Both the position numbers and the translations under genes were made by a program. Below are positions 1 to 5,470 of a stretch of 5,470 nt of DNA, in pieces (the stretch's first letter is position 1; the number at the start of each line of letters is the position of its first letter). The notes below the pieces were generated by a model. It searched no databases. It had not been told where the DNA came from and saw only the letters and a program-made list of their open reading frames with translations. Location: assembly GCA_002436485.1 (NCBI GenBank), contig DJMK01000038.1:3240-8709 (forward strand), in the 5' to 3' direction. The stretch comes from Proteobacteria bacterium UBA6492 (GTDB lineage: Bacteria; Pseudomonadota; Gammaproteobacteria; UBA6429; Thiohalophilaceae).

Positions 1-1054
1 TTTCATTGTCTATTTGCATGTGTGGCCCGGGCCCGCTGATGACAACAGCTATCAAACCATTCTGTCCAGAGAGGCGCCGATCAATGATCCATTGACCGGT
101 CATATTAAAAAGCCCCTGGATTGGTCTGTCCGGCTTAACGTCTTCAGGGTATTGCAAATAGATAGTACAGATAGGGTAATAGGTAAACCCGGCCAGGTTA
201 TAGGCGACATCATGCAATGCAGCATGCGACTTTACCAACGATTGACATGCATGCGGTGGCAGGGCCAGCACTACGTGATCGGCTTCATAATGTTTGTCAT
301 CGCAGGTAACTCCGCTGACATGTCTTTTATCAATATTGACTGCGGTGGCGCGTTGATTGAGATGCACGTTACCGCCATGTTGTTCAATAAAGTCGAGTGC
401 GGGATCTGGTAACAGCCCACCTAGATCAATCCTGGGTATGATCAGGTCGCAATCGGATGCTGCTCGACAAAACGTATCCTGTAATACACGAACAAAGACA
501 GATGCAGATGCTTCATCGATAGGCGTGTTGAGACTGGCCAGGCAAATAGGTTCCCACAATGCCTGGGTGATGTGTTTGGTCTGCTGGTAATTGCGCAACA
601 GTTGCGCCACGCTCATATCACCATCTCGTAGTACAGTGTTGGTAAACAGACGAGCACCAAAACGCAGGGCAGACCAGCGATCCTGAAAGTCAAAACCCTT
701 GGCCGTGATAAGCCCGATTAACAGGTTAAGCGGTGAAAAAATATGTGGCAGGCGTAATCGGTACTGCTGGTTATGCAAATCACGCATGTGCAAATCAAGG
801 GTTTGTCGATGCAAGCTGGCATCGATATCAACATTTAGCCTTCTCAGTAACATCAGTGTATCGTGGTATGCACCGATCAGGATGTGTTGACCATTGTCGA
901 CGGTATGGTCATTGAAAGCGACACGGCGTGCTCGACCGCCAAGCTGCCGGGCCGCTTCCAGTAGCGTTACTTTGTGTCCCGTGTAACTGAGTTCAACTGC
1001 GCAACTCAGACCAGCCCAACCGCCGCCGACGACTACAATGGATTTTTTACCCAC
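1..1054 (-). CDS. hpnE: HpnE, FAD-dependent hydroxysqualene dehydroxylase (partial, C terminus beyond window)
   Basis: This flavoprotein reduces hydroxysqualene to squalene, the last step of the HpnC/D/E route. I translated the minus strand from 1054 to 1 and found 351 codons with no stop; the family is usually about 420-450 residues, so the C terminus lies outside the window. The N terminus is a Rossmann FAD site, VVVGGGWAGL at residues 7-16 (G10, G12, G15), with the ribose-binding acid E33 in TLLEA and GGRAR at 39-43. DNGQHILIGAY at 53-63 is characteristic of HpnE among amine-oxidase/phytoene-desaturase-like proteins. The start is GTG at 1052-1054: no ATG is available in this frame near the FAD motif, and GTG puts the motif at the usual distance from the N terminus. 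It overlaps the end of hpnD by 8 bp, so translation is probably coupled. The C-terminal FAD motif cannot be checked here. Confidence 0.93.
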   Translation of the reverse strand, partial: MGKKSIVVVGGGWAGLSCAVELSYTGHKVTLLEAARQLGGRARRVAFNDHTVDNGQHILIGAYHDTLMLLRRLNVDIDASLHRQTLDLHMRDLHNQQYRLRLPHIFSPLNLLIGLITAKGFDFQDRWSALRFGARLFTNTVLRDGDMSVAQLLRNYQQTKHITQALWEPICLASLNTPIDEASASVFVRVLQDTFCRAASDCDLIIPRIDLGGLLPDPALDFIEQHGGNVHLNQRATAVNIDKRHVSGVTCDDKHYEADHVVLALPPHACQSLVKSHAALHDVAYNLAGFTYYPICTIYLQYPEDVKPDRPIQGLFNMTGQWIIDRRLSGQNGLIAVVISGPGPHMQIDNE

Positions 1055-1922
1055 GCCTGTTTTGCCTTCGCCATTGGCGATGCTTTTTATTTTCCATGCG
1101 CTTTGTTTTCCATACGATCCACAATTTACGCAGTGACGTTAATTCGATGCGGTGTTCAAGTACCCTGAAGCCATCCATTGCAATTTCATCAAGCAGGCTC
1201 TTATAAATCGCTGCCATGATAATGCCGGCGCGTTGCTGGAAACGGTCTTCTTCTGGCAACTCTGAAAACGCACGTTGATAATATTGTTTTGCACGTTCGG
1301 CCTGAAAATGCATCAACTTGTTAAATTCCTCGGAGTGTTTCCTGTTGCGCAAGTCCAGTTCGCTGACGCCAAATTGTTGCATTTCGTCCATAGGCAGATA
1401 CAGGCGGTCCCGTACCATGTCCTCAAATATATCGCGAATGATATTGGTTAATTGAAAGGCAATACCGAGATCGCTGGCATAGCTCAGAGTCTTTTCATTT
1501 TGGTAACCAAAGATATGGGCCGATAAGATGCCGACGACACCGGCAACGCGGTAGCAATATTGCTTGAGTTCGGTAAAGGTGGCAAAGCGCACGTTTTGTA
1601 AATCCATTGCCATGCCGTTGAGTATTTCCTGGAAACAGGACTTTGGTAACTGGAATTCAGTAATAAAGGGCTGCAAAGCCTTGCTGATGGGGTGCTGCGG
1701 TGAATTGTCAAAAAGTCGCTCGATCTCGTCACGCCACCAGTCGAGTTTGGCAGCCTTTACCTGGGGCTCAGCAGACTGATCTACAATATCGTCAACTTCA
1801 CGGCAAAAAGCATATAGCGCGATGATCGCATTGCGCTTGTTGTCCGGCAGCGACAAGAAACTATAATAAAAACTGGAGCCGCTATGCGCTGCCTTGTTTT
1901 CGCAGTATTCCTGAGGATTCAT
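1047..1922 (-). CDS. hpnD: HpnD, presqualene diphosphate synthase
   Basis: HpnD condenses two farnesyl diphosphates into presqualene diphosphate, the first committed step to squalene. The 291-residue protein is a trans-isoprenyl diphosphate synthase of the squalene/phytoene synthase family. The first Mg-binding aspartate motif is DDIVD at 44-48, preceded by LYAFCREV. The second is QLTNIIRDIFED at 157-168 (D164, D168), followed by RDRLYLP. SGSSFYYSF at 14-22 is a strong HpnD/phytoene-synthase N-terminal signature and fixes the ATG at 1920-1922. The gene starts 10 bp after the hpnC stop. The only Shine-Dalgarno-like bases (AGGG) touch the ATG with no spacing, which suggests coupled translation. 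The last 20 residues (272-291) carry ten Lys/Arg, a basic tail beyond the helical fold. Phytoene synthase is the alternative, but the HpnC and HpnE neighbours argue for HpnD. Confidence 0.95.
   Translation of the reverse strand: MNPQEYCENKAAHSGSSFYYSFLSLPDNKRNAIIALYAFCREVDDIVDQSAEPQVKAAKLDWWRDEIERLFDNSPQHPISKALQPFITEFQLPKSCFQEILNGMAMDLQNVRFATFTELKQYCYRVAGVVGILSAHIFGYQNEKTLSYASDLGIAFQLTNIIRDIFEDMVRDRLYLPMDEMQQFGVSELDLRNRKHSEEFNKLMHFQAERAKQYYQRAFSELPEEDRFQQRAGIIMAAIYKSLLDEIAMDGFRVLEHRIELTSLRKLWIVWKTKRMENKKHRQWRRQNRRG
1065..1069 (-). promoter_or_regulatory. Candidate ribosome binding site for hpnE
   Basis: GAAGG on the minus strand lies 10 nt upstream of the GTG at 1052-1054, inside the last codons of hpnD. 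It supports the GTG start, which otherwise rests on reading frame and family alignment. The match is short and the spacing somewhat long, so coupling to hpnD termination may matter more. Confidence 0.4.
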
Positions 1923-1932
1923 CCCTGATTAT

Positions 1933-2832
1933 TCACGATGGTTGGTTGAAGGATTGAATTTTATCATGATAACGGGCAGGGCGAAAATAAACACTCTTCA
2001 AAGCAATGAGGCACCAGTCCAGCAATTTAAGTACCGGGCGTTGGTAGATATTCGGGCGTTGTTCTAGTTTGTGCGTAATCTGTAACGCACTGATAATGGT
2101 CAAACGAACGACCCAGCGTAATCTGCCAGCCAGGTTATCGATTAGCCTGCTACCCTCCAGCAGCATGTTTCTCGCGCGGGTAATTTGAAATGTTACCAGC
2201 GCTTCTACGTCACGGTTCTGTACGTGCGTGAGTAACATCTCCTCGCTAACATTGTTGGCCGCCATCTCGTCTAGCGGTATGTATATTCGGTTACGTATGA
2301 ATAAATCCTCGTCAATATCCTGAATGAAGTTAATCAGCTGCAGGGCGGTACAAATTTGATTTGATAGCTTTACGTTTTCTTCGTTAGCTTGATCATGCAG
2401 TCGTAATACCAGTTCACCAACCGGATCTGCCGAGCAATGACAATATTCAAGCAACTCATTGAAATTCGCATAACGCTGCTTATCGACGTCAGTACGAAAA
2501 GCAGTCAGCAGTCGCTCAAACAACATAACAGGTATCTGGTGTTTATGTATAACATCAGCCAATGCAATAAAGGTCGGATCGTTTGTGGGCTTGCCAGCGA
2601 CGATCTGTTGCAGGTGACGTGAAAATTCATCCAGTTGTTGGTGGCGTATTACGGGATTCGCTTTACCTTCGTCCGCAATATCGTCTGCACGTCGGGCAAA
2701 GCTGTATATTGCAGCAGTTGACCGGCGTAGCCGTTTGGGCAATAAGCGTGACGCGGTTGGAAAATTTTCATAGTGTGCGCTTGCCTGTCTCAGACAGGTT
2801 TTGTAGGCTTGCTCTAGCGTATCATCTGTCAT
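1933..2832 (-). CDS. hpnC: HpnC, hydroxysqualene synthase
   Basis: HpnC is a second squalene/phytoene-synthase-fold enzyme, which converts presqualene diphosphate to hydroxysqualene. From the ATG at 2830-2832 it has 299 residues. HYENFPTASRLLP at 20-32 is the typical HpnC opening. The first aspartate motif is DDIAD at 50-54 after IYSFARRA, and the second is QLINFIQDIDED at 165-176 (D172, D176) followed by RNRIYIP. Both metal-binding motifs are intact. The frame stays open upstream to an ATG at 2887-2889, which would add 19 residues. I reject that start because the extra residues do not look like the family and would run into the coding sequence of the divergent small gene. Neither start has a clear Shine-Dalgarno. 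This is the first gene of the hpnCDE unit. Its promoter is not obvious and must lie in or beyond the 47-bp gap, probably inside the divergent gene. Confidence 0.94.
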   Translation of the reverse strand: MTDDTLEQAYKTCLRQASAHYENFPTASRLLPKRLRRSTAAIYSFARRADDIADEGKANPVIRHQQLDEFSRHLQQIVAGKPTNDPTFIALADVIHKHQIPVMLFERLLTAFRTDVDKQRYANFNELLEYCHCSADPVGELVLRLHDQANEENVKLSNQICTALQLINFIQDIDEDLFIRNRIYIPLDEMAANNVSEEMLLTHVQNRDVEALVTFQITRARNMLLEGSRLIDNLAGRLRWVVRLTIISALQITHKLEQRPNIYQRPVLKLLDWCLIALKSVYFRPARYHDKIQSFNQPS

Positions 2833-2854
2833 GGTTTTCGTGCTAGGGTATACT
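2826..2854 (+). promoter_or_regulatory. Candidate sigma70-type promoter for the small plus-strand gene
   Basis: A -10 box TATACT (2849-2854, 5 of 6 to consensus) lies 17 bp downstream of a -35-like CTGTCA (2826-2831, 4 of 6). The expected transcription start is near A2861, giving a leader of about 19 nt that contains the ribosome binding site. The -35 element covers two bases of the hpnC start codon and its following codons, so polymerase here would sit across the start of hpnC. This call is by eye only. Confidence 0.5.
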
Positions 2855-2868
2855 GATATGACCGCTTT

Positions 2869-2874
2869 GGGAGG
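2869..2874 (+). promoter_or_regulatory. Strong ribosome binding site of the small plus-strand gene
   Basis: GGGAGG lies 5 nt before the ATG at 2880-2882 and only 2 nt before the ATG at 2877-2879. The spacing favours the second ATG as the start. It is the best Shine-Dalgarno match in the window. Confidence 0.7.
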
Positions 2875-2879
2875 CGATG

Positions 2880-3092
2880 ATGAAATCATTTAAACTGTTG
2901 TTTACTGGCCTTGTTATCGGTGTCCTTTTGGGGCTGTGGTTTGGTATCAATATAGGTAAGGACAGGCCCATCTTCAGTAACCCGTTTACAGAAAGTAAAG
3001 TCACCAAAGAACTCAAATCCAGCATTGGTGAAGGCGTTGAGAAAACTGGCGAAAGCATCGAGAAACTGGGTAAAGACATAAAAGATAATTAG
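2880..3092 (+). CDS. Small glycine-zipper membrane protein of unknown function
   Basis: I do not recognise this gene as a named family; its layout is loosely like YtxH-type small envelope proteins. It encodes 70 residues. Residues 4-26 form one hydrophobic segment after two or three polar or basic residues, likely a signal anchor with the rest in the periplasm, although K27 and R29 after the segment could favour the opposite topology. Within the segment glycines fall exactly every fourth residue (G10, G14, G18, G22, G26), putting all on one helix face, a pattern known to mediate close helix packing or oligomerisation. Residues 50-70 are three tandem seven-residue units (GEGVEKT, GESIEKL, GKDIKDN), with I49, V53, I60, L63 and I67 in a coiled-coil-like 4-3 spacing. 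It is divergent from hpnC and convergent with rmuC, with its own promoter and a strong ribosome binding site. A start one codon earlier (2877) is possible but poorly spaced. Confidence 0.8.
   Translation: MKSFKLLFTGLVIGVLLGLWFGINIGKDRPIFSNPFTESKVTKELKSSIGEGVEKTGESIEKLGKDIKDN
3027..3089 (+). repeat. Three tandem 21-bp units encoding heptad repeats
   Basis: Units at 3027-3047, 3048-3068 and 3069-3089 each encode a seven-residue block beginning with glycine. The last ends directly before the TAG stop. Units 1 and 2 match at 14 of 21 bases. Unit 3 is more diverged and keeps mainly the glycine, the central isoleucine and the charged pattern. This is consistent with old internal duplication, though selection on a coiled coil could give the same pattern. 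Confidence 0.6.
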
Positions 3093-3107
3093 TATGAGTA
3101 GACTAAT
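3088..3107. terminator. Weak inverted repeat between convergent genes, possible bidirectional terminator
   Basis: ATTAGT (3088-3093) and ACTAAT (3102-3107) form a 6-bp stem around an 8-nt loop. The stop codons of both convergent genes lie inside the arms: TAG at 3090-3092 on the plus strand and TAG read from 3105-3103 on the minus strand. The stem is AT-rich and no real T-tract follows on the plus strand; on the minus strand a short TTTT comes several bases later. It may simply reflect two TAG stops facing each other. Confidence 0.25.
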
Positions 3108-4389
3108 CCTGCTCGGTATCGGATGTTAGTACGTCAACCTGTTTCACTGCTGTTTCAATTTGTTCTGCATCCTCAAGTTCTTTTGAGGCGGTAATCCCCA
3201 GTTCAACAAATTTGCGCGCCCCCGGCAGTACCCTTGAGTCAAACGATCCTACTGCACTATTGTAGGACTTGAGACTACTTTCCAGGCTGCGTCCGACTTT
3301 CTGGAGGTGCCCTGAGAAAGTGCTCAGGCGTTGATACAGTTCCTCGCCGACCTGCCGAATGACCTCGGCATTTTTCGCAAGTTGTTCCTGTCGCCAGCCA
3401 TAGGCCACAGCCCGTAACAGCGCAACAAAGCTGGTTGGTGTCGACAGGATGACCTGTTTACGTAATGCATCTTCAAGCAGGTTGCGATCGATATCCAGTG
3501 CGGTTGTCAGGAATTGCTCACCGGGTATAAATAACACAACAAAATCCGGCGTGTTTTTGAATTGTGACCAGTAATTTTTACTACTGAGTTCCTGTACACG
3601 TTGACGGACGTTTTTTGCATGCCGTTTCATGTGCTCGGCACGCGCGGCATCGTCGGTGGCCTCGATGGCACTCAGGTAAGCATCCAGTGGCGTTTTAACA
3701 TCTACGATAATTTCACGTTGATCCGGCATACGTACGATCATGTCAGGGCGCTGTCGACCTTCTTCAGTATTGATGCTTTGCTGTTGAAAGAAATCACAAT
3801 GTTCAACCATGCCAGCCAGTTCGGCCAGTCGTTTGAGTGTTAGCTCACCCCATTGGCCGCGTACCTCTGGGCGACGGAGTGCGGTTACGAGTTGGCGTGT
3901 CTGATCCTGCAGCGCCTCCTGGGTGCGTGCCATGTTTTCCAGGTGAGAATGCAGTGCGCCATAGGCCTGTTTGCGTTCCTTTTCGATGCCTTGTATCTGT
4001 TCTTCGGTTTTTTCCAACGCCTCACGAATTGGCTTGATCATATTTTCTATGGATTTCTCACGTAGTTCAAAATCACTATTTGCCTTGGTTTGAAAATATT
4101 TCAGGTTTTCGTTCGCCAGGCGTAAAAATTCTTCGCTGTTATGTTTTAGTGCCTGGCTGGACAGGGCGGTGAAACTTTCACTCAATTGTTGCCGTGCCTC
4201 CTTGAACGATTCAAGTTTTTCCTGATGTCCCTGGCGTTCCAGCTCGAGGGTGGTCTGCAGCTGGGCAACCTGCTTCTGTTGTTCATGTAAGCGACGCATA
4301 TACAGCACTGCCGTGATTAATGCGCCGATTACCAGCCCAAACAGGCCGGCGCCAAGCAGGTACATGATTTGTTCAGTAGGCAGTGTCAT
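3103..4389 (-). CDS. rmuC: RmuC family DNA recombination protein
   Basis: RmuC-family proteins are thought to act in DNA recombination; in E. coli, loss of rmuC raises inversions at short inverted repeats. The biochemical activity is not settled, but the core domain resembles PD-(D/E)xK nucleases. This protein has 428 residues, somewhat shorter than the roughly 475 of E. coli. A single N-terminal membrane segment spans residues 10-31. Long charged helices with coiled-coil character follow (about 33-165). The RmuC domain starts near LRRPEVRGQWGELTLKRL (171-188). The likely metal-binding residues are D216 in RPDMIV and D230/K232 in IIVDVKTPLDAY. The ATG at 4387-4389 lies inside the end of the upstream phosphatase gene (17-bp overlap). 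A second in-frame ATG at 4363-4365 still keeps the membrane segment, and neither has a good Shine-Dalgarno. I prefer the longer form. Confidence 0.94.
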   Translation of the reverse strand: MTLPTEQIMYLLGAGLFGLVIGALITAVLYMRRLHEQQKQVAQLQTTLELERQGHQEKLESFKEARQQLSESFTALSSQALKHNSEEFLRLANENLKYFQTKANSDFELREKSIENMIKPIREALEKTEEQIQGIEKERKQAYGALHSHLENMARTQEALQDQTRQLVTALRRPEVRGQWGELTLKRLAELAGMVEHCDFFQQQSINTEEGRQRPDMIVRMPDQREIIVDVKTPLDAYLSAIEATDDAARAEHMKRHAKNVRQRVQELSSKNYWSQFKNTPDFVVLFIPGEQFLTTALDIDRNLLEDALRKQVILSTPTSFVALLRAVAYGWRQEQLAKNAEVIRQVGEELYQRLSTFSGHLQKVGRSLESSLKSYNSAVGSFDSRVLPGARKFVELGITASKELEDAEQIETAVKQVDVLTSDTEQD

Positions 4390-5065
4390 GATTACGTTTT
4401 GCTTGCTCGTTGTAGCTTTCTATCCAGGGCAATATTTCTTGTGGTGAGCGCACATAGCTGTCCGCTTGCCAGTTTGATGGGTTGTCATCTTTTCCTATGT
4501 AACCATATAAAGCGACCATTGTCAGCATGCCGGCTCGATTGCCAGCGATGATGTCGCGTTCTGCATCGCCAATATACAGGCAGTTCTGGACACGGGAATT
4601 ACATTTTGATGAGGCAAATAACAAAGGTGCAGGATGTGGTTTTTTCTCGGCAAGTGTATCGCCGCTGACAATACAACAGGCCTGGTGATCGACTCGCAGC
4701 GAATTCATCAAGGGGTCGGTTAACCAGGATGGTTTGTTGGTGACTATGCCCCAACACATGTTTTTCTGGCTGAGCGTTGCAATTAATTCAGCAACGCCAG
4801 GGAACAGTTGTGTGTGTTGGGCTATATCATCTTTATAAAAGGCAAGCAGATCCTGTCGCAATTCCTCGAATTCAGGTGATGCTTCCGTAATACCAAAGCC
4901 GAGTTCGATAAGTGCACGACCACCATGTGAGACAACCGGGCGTATAAGTTCATAAGCCATGCGTGGCTTGTTATGTTTTTCCAGGGTGCGGTTTAGCGCA
5001 TCGGCCAGGTCTGGCGCGGTGTCTGCGAAAGTGCCATCAAGATCAAAGAGGACAGTCTGAATCAT
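4373..5065 (-). CDS. HAD phosphatase, Gph or MupP type
   Basis: This is a 230-residue HAD-superfamily phosphatase with all four motifs. Motif I is DLDGT at 8-12 (nucleophile D8, acid/base D10), motif II includes VTNKP at 108-112 (T109), motif III is the lysine in EKKPHP (140-145), and motif IV is YIGDAERDI at 164-172 (D167, D171). A helical cap lies between motifs I and II, the usual subclass I arrangement. Such genes next to ubiG are commonly annotated gph (2-phosphoglycolate phosphatase). In Pseudomonas, however, the ubiG neighbour is MupP, the N-acetylmuramic acid 6-phosphate phosphatase of peptidoglycan recycling. The blocks WGIVTNKP (105-112) and GYI..DDNPSNWQAD near the C terminus resemble MupP as I remember it. 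I therefore leave the symbol open. The start at 5063-5065 sits just before motif I as in the family. It follows the small gene by 24 bp and overlaps rmuC by 17 bp. Confidence 0.9.
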   Translation of the reverse strand: MIQTVLFDLDGTFADTAPDLADALNRTLEKHNKPRMAYELIRPVVSHGGRALIELGFGITEASPEFEELRQDLLAFYKDDIAQHTQLFPGVAELIATLSQKNMCWGIVTNKPSWLTDPLMNSLRVDHQACCIVSGDTLAEKKPHPAPLLFASSKCNSRVQNCLYIGDAERDIIAGNRAGMLTMVALYGYIGKDDNPSNWQADSYVRSPQEILPWIESYNEQAKRNHDTAY

Positions 5066-5089
5066 CAGGCAAGGGTTATGAAGACTGGT

Positions 5090-5338
5090 TTATCCGCTGA
5101 CAAGAATAACATAAGCAGCGACGGCAAAAATTGTTACCAGCGCAAGGATTAGTGCAACACGCTGGTGCTGCTGGCTTTGTCGTTGCAGTTCGTGAAACGT
5201 ATTGTTGAGTTCATCGGCTTTTGCAATCTGTTGTGCATAGAGCTCGAGATGTTTCTTGGAAATATTCATCAGGTTAGTCTGTGCGTTTTTAACTTCAGCC
5301 AGTGTTTGCTTAATTTCATTGAGTTCGTTATCAGACAT
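5090..5338 (-). CDS. Small tail-anchored coiled-coil protein of unknown function
   Basis: I do not recognise this 82-residue protein. Residues 1-60 are highly charged and Gln/Asn-rich, with no proline and a single glycine-free helical stretch, consistent with a coiled coil. Residues 61-80 are one strongly hydrophobic segment (VALILALVTIFAVAAYVILV), leaving only two residues after it. The protein would therefore be anchored by its tail, with the helical part probably in the cytoplasm. The gene starts 10 bp after the ubiG stop and ends 24 bp before the HAD phosphatase, all on the same strand, so it is almost certainly co-transcribed with them. The ATG at 5336-5338 has no visible Shine-Dalgarno, and translation may be coupled to ubiG. 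It is probably real: the frame is open throughout, fills the gap exactly, and has a clear two-part design. A link to ubiquinone synthesis at the membrane is only a guess. Confidence 0.75.
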   Translation of the reverse strand: MSDNELNEIKQTLAEVKNAQTNLMNISKKHLELYAQQIAKADELNNTFHELQRQSQQHQRVALILALVTIFAVAAYVILVSG

Positions 5339-5348
5339 GGAAAGTTAG

Positions 5349-5470
5349 TTATCCTTTTTGGCAGTGTACGAGATAATTGACATCGACATCAAAGCCCAGA
5401 CTATAGCGCCGGGTAAAGGGGTTATAGGTCATTCCGGTCACTTCACGCACAACCATATCAGCAGTACGTA
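5349..5470 (-). CDS. ubiG: UbiG, ubiquinone biosynthesis O-methyltransferase (C-terminal 40 residues only)
   Basis: UbiG is the S-adenosylmethionine-dependent methyltransferase that carries out both O-methylations in ubiquinone synthesis. Only the end of the gene is in the window: 40 codons read from 5468 to a TAA at 5349-5351. The visible part contains VTGMTYNPFTRRYSLGFDVD (residues 10-29 of the fragment) followed by VNYLVHCQKG. It corresponds to the UbiG C terminus, where E. coli ends with a G..Y.P....F.LG..VDVNY pattern. The SAM-binding domain is beyond the edge. The next gene starts 10 bp downstream, making ubiG the first visible gene of the minus-strand run. The presence of ubiG points to an aerobic or facultative proteobacterium that uses ubiquinone. 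Confidence 0.9.
   Translation of the reverse strand, partial: RTADMVVREVTGMTYNPFTRRYSLGFDVDVNYLVHCQKG

Noticed and set aside
14..412. 132-codon open frame on the plus strand
   Set aside because: It is antisense to hpnE, whose minus-strand frame is open across the whole region and carries clear family motifs. The plus-strand translation resembles nothing and has no ribosome binding site.
1030..1075. Possible frameshift or alternative ATG start at the hpnD/hpnE junction
   Set aside because: The ATG here is in a third frame and stops after 13 codons. hpnD and hpnE both read cleanly with a simple 8-bp overlap and a GTG start.
1961..1972. Perfect 12-bp palindrome TTATCATGATAA
   Set aside because: It lies in the C-terminal codons of hpnC. 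About one perfect 12-bp palindrome is expected by chance in a window of this size, and nothing nearby suggests an operator.
2833..2889. Longer hpnC start at 2889
   Set aside because: The 19 added residues do not match the HpnC N terminus, no ribosome binding site precedes it, and it would overlap the well-supported start of the divergent gene.
2843..3079. 78-codon minus-strand open frame across the small gene
   Set aside because: It is the antisense shadow of the 70-residue gene, with low-complexity Ser/Pro/Leu composition. The plus frame has a promoter, a strong ribosome binding site and a structured protein design.
5165..5380. 71-codon plus-strand open frame over the tail-anchored gene and the ubiG end
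   Set aside because: It is antisense to two better-supported frames, one of which is the recognisable UbiG C terminus, and it has no ribosome binding site or family resemblance.

Overview
The window reads as a compact chromosomal stretch from a gammaproteobacterium, or possibly another ubiquinone-making proteobacterium. This rests on the ubiG - HAD phosphatase - rmuC gene order, the proteobacterial squalene genes hpnC/hpnD/hpnE, and moderate, even base composition. I cannot name a genus. About 98% of the window is coding. There are no tRNA or rRNA genes, insertion sequences, CRISPR arrays or phage-like genes, and no gap is longer than about 50 bases.

Right part (3103-5470, minus strand): a tightly packed run, ubiG (only the C-terminal 40 residues are in the window), a small tail-anchored coiled-coil protein of unknown function, a HAD phosphatase annotated gph or mupP, and rmuC. 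Spacings are 10 bp, 24 bp and a 17-bp overlap, so the four are probably one operon.

Middle (2833-3102, plus strand): one small gene, lying head-to-head with hpnC and tail-to-tail with rmuC. It encodes a 70-residue membrane protein with an unbroken glycine zipper (G10, G14, G18, G22, G26) and three tandem seven-residue repeats at its C terminus. It has the clearest ribosome binding site in the window and a good sigma70-like promoter whose -35 box overlaps the hpnC start.

Left part (1-2832, minus strand): hpnC, hpnD and hpnE in transcription order, 10 bp apart and then overlapping by 8 bp. hpnE is cut by the window edge. Together they encode the three-enzyme route from two farnesyl diphosphates to squalene: HpnD makes presqualene diphosphate, HpnC converts it to hydroxysqualene, and HpnE reduces that to squalene. 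Squalene would normally feed hopanoid synthesis, or C30 carotenoids in some bacteria. The gene for the consuming enzyme is not in the window.

Most of this is ordinary. The points worth following are the two small membrane proteins with no assigned function, the choice between Gph and the peptidoglycan-recycling phosphatase MupP, and the shared hpnC/small-gene control region. I did not find convincing evidence of a new multi-gene system.
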